From: JAKFWF01 sp963732635
GTDB taxonomy: Bacteria; Pseudomonadota; Alphaproteobacteria; Rhizobiales; Hyphomicrobiaceae
DNA: 64,000 nucleotides
Direction: 5' to 3'
Assembly: GCA_963732635.1 (NCBI GenBank)
Contig: CAVTAL010000006.1
Coordinates: forward strand, 1 to 64,000
Position 1 is the first letter of the stretch; each line of letters opens with the position of its first letter. The notes under the pieces were generated by a model that was not told where the DNA came from, searched no databases, and worked only from the letters and a program-made list of their open reading frames with translations. This document shows positions 11,594 to 19,638 of the stretch, in pieces. Both the position numbers and the translations under genes were made by a program.

Positions 11594-12543
11594 TACCGTG
11601 TCTCCACGCGCCGGATGTAAATGAGCTGGAAGATCACGATCATGAACAGGATCGGGAACATGGCGAGCGATACGGCCGCGCCCTGGCTCAACTGCCCGGC
11701 GCGGATCGCGAGTTGGTAGGCATAGGTGGCGAAGAGGTGCGTCGCGTTGGCAGGGCCGCCACCGGTCATCACCTCGACGATTTGGAAGTCGGCGAAGGTC
11801 TGAATGACCGAGAACAGCACGACGACCATCGTCACTGGCAACAGCAACGGCCAGGTGATGTAGATGAAGCGCTGCCATGGCTTGGCGCCGTCGATCGCCG
11901 CAGCCTCCTGGAGATCGGGCGAAATGGTTTGCAGGCCGGCCATGAGCGAGATGGCGAAAAATGGCACGCCGCGCCAGACGTTGATGATGATGATCGACAC
12001 CATCGCCATGTCGCCGTCGCCGAGCCATTGGATCGGACGCCCAAGCGACATCAAGTTCAGCTTCCACAGCGCCCAGTTCACGACCGACATGGTGGGATCG
12101 AACATCCACTTCCAGGCGAAGCAGGCAAGTACGGTCGGCACGATGAACGGCAATAGTATGAAGGCGCGCGTGAACGCCTTGAATTTGAAGTTGCGGTTGA
12201 GGAGCACGGCCAGCCAGAGCCCGAGGACGAGCTTGAACACCGTCGTCACGGCCGTATAGAGGATCGTATTGCGCACGACCGCGTGGAAGATCGGGTCGCT
12301 CCAGAGTCTAGCGAAGTTGTCGAAGCCGACGAAGGTGCCGGGCACGCCGACGCGCGCGTCCGTCACCGACAGCAGGATGCCGCGCAGGAACGGATAGGCG
12401 ATGAAGGCGCCGAGCAAGGCGAACGTCGGCACGAGTAGCAGGAACGCGAGCGTACCCTCGCGTTCGAGAGGTCGCCACTTAGCTTTCCCGACGTATTCGC
12501 TCGTGGCAACGGACGCGGATGCAGTCATGGCCATGGCTGCCAT
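11593..12543 (-). CDS. Sugar ABC transporter permease (MalF/UgpA type)
   Basis: 316 residues. A short cytoplasmic N-terminus (to about residue 28) precedes the first membrane helix LAFLLLVPTFALLGAFIAYP; five more helices follow. The EAA motif reads DLQEAAAIDGAKPWQRFIYI. It is the first permease of the operon, 93 bp after the binding-protein gene. Its partner is the downstream MalG-type subunit. Confidence 0.92.
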   Translation of the reverse strand: MAAMAMTASASVATSEYVGKAKWRPLEREGTLAFLLLVPTFALLGAFIAYPFLRGILLSVTDARVGVPGTFVGFDNFARLWSDPIFHAVVRNTILYTAVTTVFKLVLGLWLAVLLNRNFKFKAFTRAFILLPFIVPTVLACFAWKWMFDPTMSVVNWALWKLNLMSLGRPIQWLGDGDMAMVSIIIINVWRGVPFFAISLMAGLQTISPDLQEAAAIDGAKPWQRFIYITWPLLLPVTMVVVLFSVIQTFADFQIVEVMTGGGPANATHLFATYAYQLAIRAGQLSQGAAVSLAMFPILFMIVIFQLIYIRRVETR

Positions 12544-12636
12544 TTCTCCCGACGCTTGCTCAATTTACGTGCCAGCCCATCGACCCCTGGCGGGTTGCGG
12601 TGCCCGGTGCAACACACAGGACACCGCATCGAGGCC

Positions 12637-13935
12637 TCACGCCCCGTAGATCGTCTTGAGCTGCGCTTCGCAGGCCTTTACGGCGTCCTCGGCCGATTGG
12701 CCCTTGACCGCAGAGGCGATCATGTTGCCGAGCAGGTACTTGGTCAGCACCTCAGCAGCCTTGCCGTTCGGCTCACCTGGGTAGCCCGGAGTCTTGCCGG
12801 CTTTGCCGGCGACGGCGAACGGCGCCATGACCGGGTTCTTGGCCCACATGTCGTGCTTCTGCCAGGATTCCGATCCCGGCGTGTAAAAGCCTTCGCCAGT
12901 CGTGAACCATTTTTCGTAGTTCTCTTTCTTGTGCACGAAGCGGAGAAGATCCTTCGCTGCCTTAGCGTTCTTCGAGTAGCTCGGCACCACATGCGAGGTG
13001 TAGGTGTGGAAGCCGAACTGGCCCTTGGGACCGGCCGGTAGCGGGGCGTGCAGACAATCCTCGAACAACGGCTTGCCCTTGTCGTCCTTGTAATCGGCCG
13101 GCTTGCGCTTGGACTCGATGTAAATCGAGGCGCCGTTCAGCGTCGACGAGATCGTGCCGGTCAGGAATGCGCGGTTGTTCGAACTGTCGTCCCAGGCGAG
13201 ACCACCTTCGTCCATCGAGTCCTTCCAGAAGGCGACGAAATATTTCACCGCCTCGACTGCCGCCGGCGTATTGATCACGACCTTGCCCTTGTCATCGACT
13301 TCGGTGACGCCGAACGACCACAAGAACGGATAAACGAATGTCGGCGGGTCACCGAATGACTGACCGAGAGACTGTCCGAGCGGCATGCCCTTGGCCTTCA
13401 GCTTCTTGCCGGCATCCCGGTATGCGTCCCACGTCTTTGGGAACTCGTTGGCACCGACTTCGGCGAACAGCGACTTGCGATAGACGTTCATTGCGCCGAT
13501 GAGCGCGCTCGGCATCGAATGCCATTTGCCGCCCGACGAACTGTTGCCCTTTGACACGTCATCGAACGTGCCCTGCTCCTTCGCCACCTCGTCGGCGACG
13601 TCGCTCATGTCGGTGAGGCTCGCTTTGTAGAGGTGCGGGTGGTTGTTGAAAAGCATGAGAATGTCGGGGCCGGCGCCGGATTGGATGCCGGAGGTAATGC
13701 GCGGCTGCAGGTCGTTGCCGTTTACCGTTTCGTACTTCACTTTGATACCGAGCGCCTTCTCGGCTTCCGGCGCGATCGTTTTGCGGATCAATTCATCACA
13801 CGCCGGTACGAAATCATTCCAGCGCAGCCAGTGGACCTCGGTCACTTGCGCGAACGCGGGAGCCTTCCCGGTGGCGAGAATTGCCGCCATGCCGCCGGAG
13901 GTCTTGAGGAACTTGCGTCTGTGGATCTTCGTCAT
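12637..13935 (-). CDS. Sugar ABC transporter substrate-binding protein, Tat-exported
   Basis: 432 residues from ATG 13935, which has a GGGAGGG ribosome site. The N-terminus MTKIHRRKFLKTSGGMAAIL is a twin-arginine signal ending near AFAQ, so the protein is exported folded to the periplasm. The mature part is a family 1 extracellular solute-binding protein, with VHWLRWNDFVPACDELI at the start and IQSGAGPDILMLFNNHPHLY in the first lobe. It is the first gene of the operon binding protein-permease-permease-ATPase-aldolase. Ligand unknown; a sugar or sugar acid is likely. Confidence 0.92.
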   Translation of the reverse strand: MTKIHRRKFLKTSGGMAAILATGKAPAFAQVTEVHWLRWNDFVPACDELIRKTIAPEAEKALGIKVKYETVNGNDLQPRITSGIQSGAGPDILMLFNNHPHLYKASLTDMSDVADEVAKEQGTFDDVSKGNSSSGGKWHSMPSALIGAMNVYRKSLFAEVGANEFPKTWDAYRDAGKKLKAKGMPLGQSLGQSFGDPPTFVYPFLWSFGVTEVDDKGKVVINTPAAVEAVKYFVAFWKDSMDEGGLAWDDSSNNRAFLTGTISSTLNGASIYIESKRKPADYKDDKGKPLFEDCLHAPLPAGPKGQFGFHTYTSHVVPSYSKNAKAAKDLLRFVHKKENYEKWFTTGEGFYTPGSESWQKHDMWAKNPVMAPFAVAGKAGKTPGYPGEPNGKAAEVLTKYLLGNMIASAVKGQSAEDAVKACEAQLKTIYGA

Positions 13936-14380
13936 GGATTCCCTCCCTTGGAAATCTTTGGTCGACGTTTCCAGTTTCAACAGCGTGGCTCTTATGGCCC
14001 GTTGATCGACCAACGATTGCTCATTGGGCCGGTCCGCCGAGAGACAGCGTATACATTGTCAAATCGAAACTCCATCCGGTTTTTGTCGAAGCGCAAAAAA
14101 AAGCGGATCAACTGCCACATGGCGGCTCATGCGCAGGCTCGGAGCCACTCAGGCCCCTTGCGACCATTCCGTGATGTGGCCTGTCAGTAACGCTGCTGCT
14201 TACCGTTGATCCCCAGGCGACCTCGCCACGGAGGTCCGCCTTGCCAGATTGTCGCGCGAACGGTCGGTGATGGCGGCACTGCGGGACGACTGAACAGTGC
14301 CGATGCCTGCTCCTGACCCGATGTCGATGTTGTCCGGTCCACTGGAAGCGGACAACCCGTATCAGAATTGTCCAGAGCGG
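13936..14380. other. Intergenic region upstream of the sugar operon
   Basis: About 445 bp with no gene that I can support. The part nearest the binding-protein gene should hold its promoter, and I see one operator-like palindrome there (14043-14060). The stretch 14100-14380 has no recognisable feature. Confidence 0.6.
14043..14060. promoter_or_regulatory. Operator-like palindrome upstream of the sugar operon
   Basis: GACAGCGTATACATTGTC: outer arms GACA/TGTC around the perfect centre GTATAC. The GTATAC core resembles binding sites of GntR/FadR-type repressors that often control sugar-acid operons. It sits about 108 bp before the binding-protein start. No GntR gene is in the window, so the regulator is unidentified. 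Confidence 0.35.
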
Positions 14381-14884
14381 CTAAGGAACCTTGCTGCTTT
14401 CGACGTGCTGCGCCAGCTTGCCGAGAGTTTGATAACCGAATTCGACGGCGCCAAATCCGATCCCCGCGTCGCGCTGAGCCTTCGTTGGATGCAACTGCCG
14501 CAAGGTGATGACGGTCTTGCCGTCACTCTGCTCATCGAACGTGATGGTGGTGCGGAATTTGCCAGGATCGTTGTCTTTGTCGGAGCCATGATCGATCTCG
14601 ATCAGGTGCGGCCTTTCGATGCGCCGGAATTGCATCCAATTCGTATATCGCTTTCCGTCGGGAGCGATCATATCGAACCGCCATTCGCCGCTGACGCGAA
14701 GATCCATAGACTTTGTCTCGACTCTGAAACCGGCCGGACCAAACCATTGGGGGAGATGGCGCGGGTCAGCCCAGGCGGAGAAAACCAACTCACGTGGCGC
14801 ATTGATCACGCGCGAGAGAACGATCTCTCGATCCAGCGCCCAAGAGGACAGGAGCACCTCATTTTGACTTGCGTTTGCGGGCAT
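14381..14884 (-). CDS. SRPBCC / AHSA1-domain protein
   Basis: 167 residues of the START-like SRPBCC superfamily, Aha1 C-terminal type. Characteristic are LSRVINAPRELVFSAWADP and LPQWFGPAGFRVETKSMDLR near the N-terminus and a G-[EK]-W-R-F-type strand (SGEWRFDMIAPDGKRY). Such proteins form a hydrophobic ligand pocket; the ligand is not predictable. The start overlaps the end of the arsR-like gene by 26 bp, so it is translated from the same mRNA. ArsR-SRPBCC pairs are a common two-gene unit. Confidence 0.9.
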   Translation of the reverse strand: MPANASQNEVLLSSWALDREIVLSRVINAPRELVFSAWADPRHLPQWFGPAGFRVETKSMDLRVSGEWRFDMIAPDGKRYTNWMQFRRIERPHLIEIDHGSDKDNDPGKFRTTITFDEQSDGKTVITLRQLHPTKAQRDAGIGFGAVEFGYQTLGKLAQHVESSKVP

Positions 14885-15224
14885 TGGACTTCTCCTCCTG
14901 CTTCAGCTTCTCAACGTACATTTCCAGTCGATCCAGTCGATGTTCCCAGACTTCCCTTTGGCCCCTCAACCATACCTCGATGGTTGCAAGAGCTTCCGTC
15001 TGCAATGAGCACGTCCTGACGCGCCCGGTCTTCTCGGACGCAACGAGGCCGCTGCTCTCCAGAATGCGGATATGCTTCATCAGGCTTGGCAGCGCCATTT
15101 CGAACGGCTTCGCCAGCTCTCCGACGGATGCCTCGCCTTCACATAGGCGCATGACGATCGCACGACGGGTCGCGTCGGACAGGGCCCCGAAAACATTGTC
15201 GAGTTGCGTCGATTGGTTAGCCAT
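14859..15224 (-). CDS. ArsR-family transcriptional regulator
   Basis: 121 residues from ATG 15224. The winged helix reads LDNVFGALSDATRRAIVMRL, then GELAKPFEMALPSLMKHIRI and LESSGLVASEKTGRVRTCSL. There are no clustered Cys residues of the metal-sensing ArsR type, so it is more like the SdpR/YdfF group that partners with SRPBCC proteins. Its start codon lies inside one of two GTTAGC...GCTAAC palindromes, pointing to autorepression. First gene of the two-gene operon. Confidence 0.9.
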   Translation of the reverse strand: MANQSTQLDNVFGALSDATRRAIVMRLCEGEASVGELAKPFEMALPSLMKHIRILESSGLVASEKTGRVRTCSLQTEALATIEVWLRGQREVWEHRLDRLEMYVEKLKQEEKSNARKRKSK

Positions 15225-15283
15225 AGAGCTAACTATAATCGAGGCGAAAAATTGCGTCAATGAGTGTTAGCCAAATGGCTAAC
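15216..15283. promoter_or_regulatory. Twin ArsR operators
   Basis: Two 18-bp palindromes share the arm GTTAGC/GCTAAC: GTTAGCCATAGAGCTAAC at 15216-15233, covering the arsR start codon, and GTTAGCCAAATGGCTAAC at 15266-15283, a perfect 8+2+8 dyad. They are 50 bp apart centre to centre, almost five helical turns, and bracket the expected promoter. This fits autorepression by the ArsR protein, possibly with looping. Confidence 0.65.
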
Positions 15284-15940
15284 TAAAAAGTAGTGAGTGC
15301 AACGTCGCCGATCGGGTTCGCCAATGCTTGCTGAAGAGTGCGCCGCAGTGGAGGCTTCAGCTGGAATCCGTCACCGCCGTTCGCGCAATGCTGACGTCCG
15401 AGGCGGCAATGCGGATACCGGCCTCCATGAAATGCACCTCTAAATCAGCCAGTTGTCCGCAATGCGGACGACGCACGGTTGTGCGGCGCAATGGCCGGTT
15501 CGATGCGTTAGGCGGCCATTGGCCCGGACCTACGAATGTCGCCCATATTGCCAATGGTCGAAGCTGAGGTGTAGGCTTGCGGCCGTCAAGCAACTGACAG
15601 CTATCTGGGGTAGACCTCCCGTCGATCGCCGGGCCTTCAAGTGGCATGATCGACCCGATCTGGGCGTCGGCCGGAAGTGGCTGGCCACCTCACTCCATCT
15701 GCTTGTCGGGCCCTGGGCGGACGTCGCGCCGTGCACCTCCGCTGGTCAGATGGAAGCCGCGAGATCGTGCCGGATATGCCGCCAAGCCTCGCCAAGTTTT
15801 TCCGACTCGATAGCCCTTTTTCGCTCGGCGCGGAATTTCATGCGAGACAGTGTCGGCTGCAGGCCCCTCCACCCGTCCTTGAGACTTGACTGCGCCCAAG
15901 GGCAACAGAAACAGGCGAGAAGATCCGGAAGGAGCGTCCC
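15284..15940. other. Intergenic region without a supported gene
   Basis: About 650 bp between the ArsR operators and the YciI gene. Several overlapping frames are open on both strands, but none has a family motif, a ribosome site and consistent codon use. I see no RNA gene. A ribosome site (AAGGAGCG) for the YciI gene ends the stretch. Confidence 0.5.
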
Positions 15941-16369
15941 ATGAAGGTGATGGTCATCGTCAAGGCGAGCAAGGCGTCGGAAGCCAGCGAGATGCCGAGC
16001 AAGGAGCTGCTCGCGGCTATGGGCAACTACAATGAGGAGCTTGTGAAGGCCGGCATCCTGCTCGCCGGTGACGGGCTGCATCCGACGGCCAAGGGCAAGC
16101 GCGTACGCTTCTCAGGCAAGGACCGCATTATCATTGACGGACCATTCACCGAGACCAAGGAGCTGATCGCCGGCTATTGGCTATGGAAGGTCAAGGACAT
16201 GGAAGAGGCGGTCACGTGGCTGAAGCGCTGCCCCAACCCGCACGAGGAAGACTGTGAAGTCGAACTCCGACCCGTATTCGAGGCAGACGACTTCGGTGAG
16301 GCTTTCACGCCGGAGCTTCGTGCCCAAGAGGAGCGCGTCTTCGCCGAGGCACGGAAGAACAATGGCTGA
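15941..16369 (+). CDS. YciI / DGPF-domain protein
   Basis: 142 residues with a strong AAGGAG site. The family signature is DGPFTETKELIAGYWLWKV (about residues 66-84), preceded by MKVMVIVKASKASEASEMPS and followed by VTWLKRCPNPHEEDCEVELR. YCII-related DGPF proteins adopt a ferredoxin-like fold and often sit beside ECF sigma factors or PhnB proteins. None is encoded here. Role unknown. Confidence 0.9.
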   Translation: MKVMVIVKASKASEASEMPSKELLAAMGNYNEELVKAGILLAGDGLHPTAKGKRVRFSGKDRIIIDGPFTETKELIAGYWLWKVKDMEEAVTWLKRCPNPHEEDCEVELRPVFEADDFGEAFTPELRAQEERVFAEARKNNG

Positions 16370-16538
16370 AGCTGAGTTGCACCGTGGCGACAGGCAACGG
16401 TCTCAGAAGATTGGCAGTGGCACTCGGTGGCTACCGCAAACGCTCCGCATTTCGAGCGCACCGCATTCAACCTCGCCCGCATCCACGCCACTTCGGCAGG
16501 CGGGCAAGAAAGTATTTGAGCTGGACCGGGAGACATCG

Positions 16539-17237
16539 ATGGCCGACCGCATCCAAAATGTGACCAACTCAGGCTCGCGCACACGTGCGGGGAAACTTGC
16601 AGTGCTCATGGCATTAACGTCGCTCCTACTGCTGGCGTTGCTTCATTTTCTGAGCCCTGAATTTGATCCCTCTTGGCGCATGGTCAGCGAGTACGCCAAC
16701 GGCCGCTATGGCTGGGTGCTGGCGCTTTTCTTTATTTGCTGGGCTGTCAGCACCTGGGCGCTGGCGCTCGCCCTCTTCCCGCTGGCAACCACTTGGCCGG
16801 CCTGGCTTGGGATCGGCGTCCTCGTCATCGCCGGCATCGGCGAGGCTATGGCGGCTGCATTCGACATCAACCACCCCCTGCACATGCAGGCGGCGATCCT
16901 AGGCATGAACGGCGTGCCCATCGCGGCGTTGCTGATCGGCATCTCGTTCGCCCGCGCTGGCCACTGGGGCTCTTCGCGACGAATGATGCTGTGGCTCTCG
17001 AATTTACCGTGGTTAAGCATCGTGCTGATGGCGATTGCGATGGGGTTGTTCTTCTCATCGTTGTCGCGTGCCGGCATCGTAATTGGGCCCGATTCAAAGC
17101 CACTCGCCGCGTTGCCACCGGGTGTCGTGGCGTTTGGCGGCTGGGCCAACCGGTTGCTAATCATCGCTTTCTGCGCGTGGGCGATCGGGGCTGCGTGGCA
17201 TGCCTCTCCGAGCCAAATCCGATCGGAAGCAAATTAG
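16539..17237 (+). CDS. DUF998 six-helix membrane protein
   Basis: 232 residues from ATG 16539 (GGGAG upstream). Six hydrophobic segments are visible: LAVLMALTSLLLLALLHFLS; VLALFFICWAVSTWALALAL; a segment around GVLVIAGIGEAMAAAF; one around NGVPIAALLIGISFA; one around WLSIVLMAIAMGLFFS; and a last one around RLLIIAFCAWAIGAAW. The FDPSWRMVSEYANGRYGWVL stretch after helix 1 is the family hallmark. Function unknown. It follows the YciI gene by 169 bp on the same strand. Confidence 0.85.
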   Translation: MADRIQNVTNSGSRTRAGKLAVLMALTSLLLLALLHFLSPEFDPSWRMVSEYANGRYGWVLALFFICWAVSTWALALALFPLATTWPAWLGIGVLVIAGIGEAMAAAFDINHPLHMQAAILGMNGVPIAALLIGISFARAGHWGSSRRMMLWLSNLPWLSIVLMAIAMGLFFSSLSRAGIVIGPDSKPLAALPPGVVAFGGWANRLLIIAFCAWAIGAAWHASPSQIRSEAN

Positions 17238-17323
17238 TTCCGCAATCGATCGAGCCGCCCGTGGCTCACTCCACATCCTGTTGCATACGATGATCTGTGA
17301 AATCTCGTTCAAGGAGGTTGGCC

Positions 17324-17731
17324 ATGACGATCACTGGAGGCTGCCACTGCGGCGCGACCCGATATGAAGTCGAGGGTGAGGCAATCACTCATGCGCTGTG
17401 CCACTGCTCAGATTGCCGGCGGCACGCCGGTGCACCGATGGTTGGCTGGACTATGTACCCAACGGCGGCCGTCAGGGTGACGAAAGGTGCACCAAAGATC
17501 TATCATTCGTCGAAGGACGGGCGCCGGCACTTCTGCGGCGAATGCGGTACTGGCTTGTTCTACGTGAATACAGTCGTCCTGCCCGGCATCATTGACATTC
17601 AGAGCGCAACCTACGACGACCCGAATTCGGTTCCGGCGCGCATTCACATTCAGGTCGCCGAGCGCCTCCAATGGATGGAGCGTGCTCACGAGCTGCCGAT
17701 GTTCGACCGCTTTCCGCCCCCCAAAAATTAG
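17324..17731 (+). CDS. GFA / CENP-V family protein
   Basis: 135 residues from ATG 17324, right after an AAGGAGG site. The zinc ligands of the GFA fold are all present: GGCHCG near the N-terminus, CHCSDCRRHAG, and CGECGTGLF. The founding member was described as a glutathione-dependent formaldehyde-activating enzyme, but most relatives have no proven activity. Stands alone in the same direction as its upstream neighbours. Confidence 0.9.
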   Translation: MTITGGCHCGATRYEVEGEAITHALCHCSDCRRHAGAPMVGWTMYPTAAVRVTKGAPKIYHSSKDGRRHFCGECGTGLFYVNTVVLPGIIDIQSATYDDPNSVPARIHIQVAERLQWMERAHELPMFDRFPPPKN

Positions 17732-17783
17732 GTGCCCGTTTCGAGGCAATCGGTCAGTCGGCCCGCTTCCGGCCGCCACGACA

Positions 17784-17928
17784 GAATTGCCTATTCTGTC
17801 GAGTCTGCGGGAATCTCCACGGTTCTATTGCTCAGACGACGGGTGCGGTGATAGTCTCGCACCCAGTCGGGACCGTTCGGCGCATTGGCGCGGGCGGCTC
17901 TGGGGGAGTTCAACAGAATAGGCAAATC
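17784..17928. repeat. Pair of inverted repeats upstream of a tyrosine recombinase
   Basis: TTGCCTATTCTGT at 17787-17799 is exactly inverted as ACAGAATAGGCAA at 17913-17925. Flanking bases extend the similarity to 19 positions with 16 matches (17784-17802 and 17910-17928). The 113 bp between them carries no gene. The left copy is also half of a local palindrome ACAGAAT/ATTCTGT. The layout, a short segment between inverted recombination-type sites next to a small recombinase gene, resembles fim-type invertible switches; inversion is inference. Confidence 0.6.
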
Positions 17929-17974
17929 CGTCGCGTCCTGAGGCTCGTCGTAGACGAGCAGAAGGAACGATGAC

Positions 17975-18604
17975 ATGCACTCCACAGCCGACGGCACTCT
18001 CAGCCTTTTCACCACGAACGGACAGCGCAAGTACCTCACCGGGGACGAGCGTCGGCACTTTCTTGCAGCTGCCGCGACGAGCGGCAGGCCGGAGCTTGCC
18101 ACTTTGTGCGCAACTCTTGCTTACACAGGATGCAGGATATCCGAGGCGCTTGCGCTAACTTCGGCATCCATCGATTTCGACGAAGGCTTCATCGCCATCC
18201 GTTGTCTCAAGAAGCGTTCAAAGATCCCGGTGATGCGGGAAGTGCCAGTGCCTAATGAGTTGCTGGCTGCGTTGCGCGCCGTCCACATTCAGACGGGCGA
18301 CAGTGTTGCATGCCGATTATGGACGCTTTCACGCAGCCGGGCGTGGCAGCTCGTCAAGAGCGTCATGACTGATGTGGGAATTCCGGCGGGCGCACAGACT
18401 ACTCCGAAGGGGCTTCGTCAAGGATTCGGCATTCATGCCATCCGGTGCGGTGTGCCCATCAACCTCGTTCAGCGATGGCTTGGCCACGCCAGCATGAGCA
18501 CGACGGCAATCTATCTCCGGGCGATGGGCCGTGAGGAACGAGACATTGCTGCCCGCATGTGGATACGCGATGATCGACGCACCTCGGATCAGATATCGAA
18601 GTGA
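17975..18604 (+). CDS. Small tyrosine recombinase (catalytic domain only)
   Basis: 209 residues, with an AAGGA ribosome site 8 nt before the ATG. The catalytic domain is nearly the whole protein: Arg I in TGCRISEALAL, Lys in CLKKRSK, then PKGLRQGFGIHAI (Arg II), LGHASMSTTAIYLRA (His III and the Tyr nucleophile). The usual first His of HxxR is Lys (KGLR), as in some plasmid and island integrases. There is no N-terminal SAM-like core-binding domain, so length and layout match FimB/FimE-type invertases as well as island integrases. The gene starts 47 bp after a pair of inverted repeats. It overlaps the convergent phosphoesterase gene by 16 bp. Confidence 0.88.
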   Translation: MHSTADGTLSLFTTNGQRKYLTGDERRHFLAAAATSGRPELATLCATLAYTGCRISEALALTSASIDFDEGFIAIRCLKKRSKIPVMREVPVPNELLAALRAVHIQTGDSVACRLWTLSRSRAWQLVKSVMTDVGIPAGAQTTPKGLRQGFGIHAIRCGVPINLVQRWLGHASMSTTAIYLRAMGREERDIAARMWIRDDRRTSDQISK

Positions 18605-19404
18605 GCGGCGGGTGAGAACGTACGAGCGTTTGCGTCTTTGCCGTCGAAGCCTCGGCAGTTGGTCAGTACGCGCGTGCAGCCGATGGTGTAGCTTTTCCTG
18701 ATATGTGTGTGGCCGTGGACCCAGATGGGCACGTTGTCGAGCGCGGTGATGGTAGCGTCGAGATCGCTCGCATAGGCCCCGTCGAGACCGTTTCCTGCGA
18801 ATGCAGGATTGATCCCTTGCCGGCTCGGCGCGTGATGCGTGATGACGACGGTCGGTTTGGACGGATAGGCTCCGAGGCACCGCTGCAGGGCCGACCACGA
18901 TGCGTCGAAAGCATCGGCCGCGTCTTCCGGCCGGAATTTGGCCAGCAGTGTCTCGCCGTCGGAAGTGACGGACCGCTTTTTGACGAAGAAATATTCGCCC
19001 ATGCGGCGGCGCACGCCGTTCATTGCGGTCGGGCTCCGGCACTCGAAGTCCGACCAGAGCGTCGAGCCGAAAAATCGCACGCCGTCCAAGTCCACGCAGT
19101 CGTTGTCGAGGACAGTGATGCCGGGGAGATGCTGCCGCAGGAGGCCGATGGTCTCGTCGAACACCCCGTCGTAGTGATCGTGGTTTCCGGCGACGAGCAG
19201 GACATGACCGAAGTTTGCGACCGCGCTCTCGGCAAAGCGCGTCACCCTGGCGCGTTGATCGATGCTGTATTTGTCGCCGCGCGCAGGATCGAGGCAGCGG
19301 GCGTGACACAGATCACCTGCGATGATGAGCACGTCGCCCTTCGGCAGCTTCCATTGGAAGTCCTGGGATTCCAGATGCAGGTCGCTGATGTAGTGGCAGC
19401 GCAT
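18589..19404 (-). CDS. Metallophosphoesterase (calcineurin-like)
   Basis: 271 residues with all metallophosphoesterase blocks in order: SDLHLES, AGDLCHARC, GNHDHYDG, ITHHAPS and VHGHTHIR. These provide the Asp, His and Asn ligands of the dinuclear metal centre. It has no signal peptide and is cytoplasmic. Members of this group act on nucleotide or phospho-ester substrates; this one cannot be assigned. It converges with the recombinase gene and shares 16 bp at the 3' ends. Confidence 0.9.
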   Translation of the reverse strand: MRCHYISDLHLESQDFQWKLPKGDVLIIAGDLCHARCLDPARGDKYSIDQRARVTRFAESAVANFGHVLLVAGNHDHYDGVFDETIGLLRQHLPGITVLDNDCVDLDGVRFFGSTLWSDFECRSPTAMNGVRRRMGEYFFVKKRSVTSDGETLLAKFRPEDAADAFDASWSALQRCLGAYPSKPTVVITHHAPSRQGINPAFAGNGLDGAYASDLDATITALDNVPIWVHGHTHIRKSYTIGCTRVLTNCRGFDGKDANARTFSPAAHFDI

Positions 19405-19638
19405 GACGGCTCGACCTCACGAATTGATGGAGCCGTGACTATGGGAGCGCCGTTGCGCTTTGTCGGTTAAGGGGCGTTAACGATTGGCTACGATGGCGGG
19501 TAGCAAACCGTGTTCACGGGAGTATCAGGTGAAATATTTTTCCGACGCGCAGAGCGCGGTTTTCGGTGAGCAGCAGTCTCACCCAAGCGCATGGCAGAAC
19601 CTGCGTAAGCATCCGGCGAGGACCGGGGGGGTGAGCGG

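Noticed and set aside
15328..15944. Overlapping open frames between the ArsR operators and the YciI gene
   Set aside because: No ribosome site, no motif and no strand preference; I treat the stretch as non-coding.
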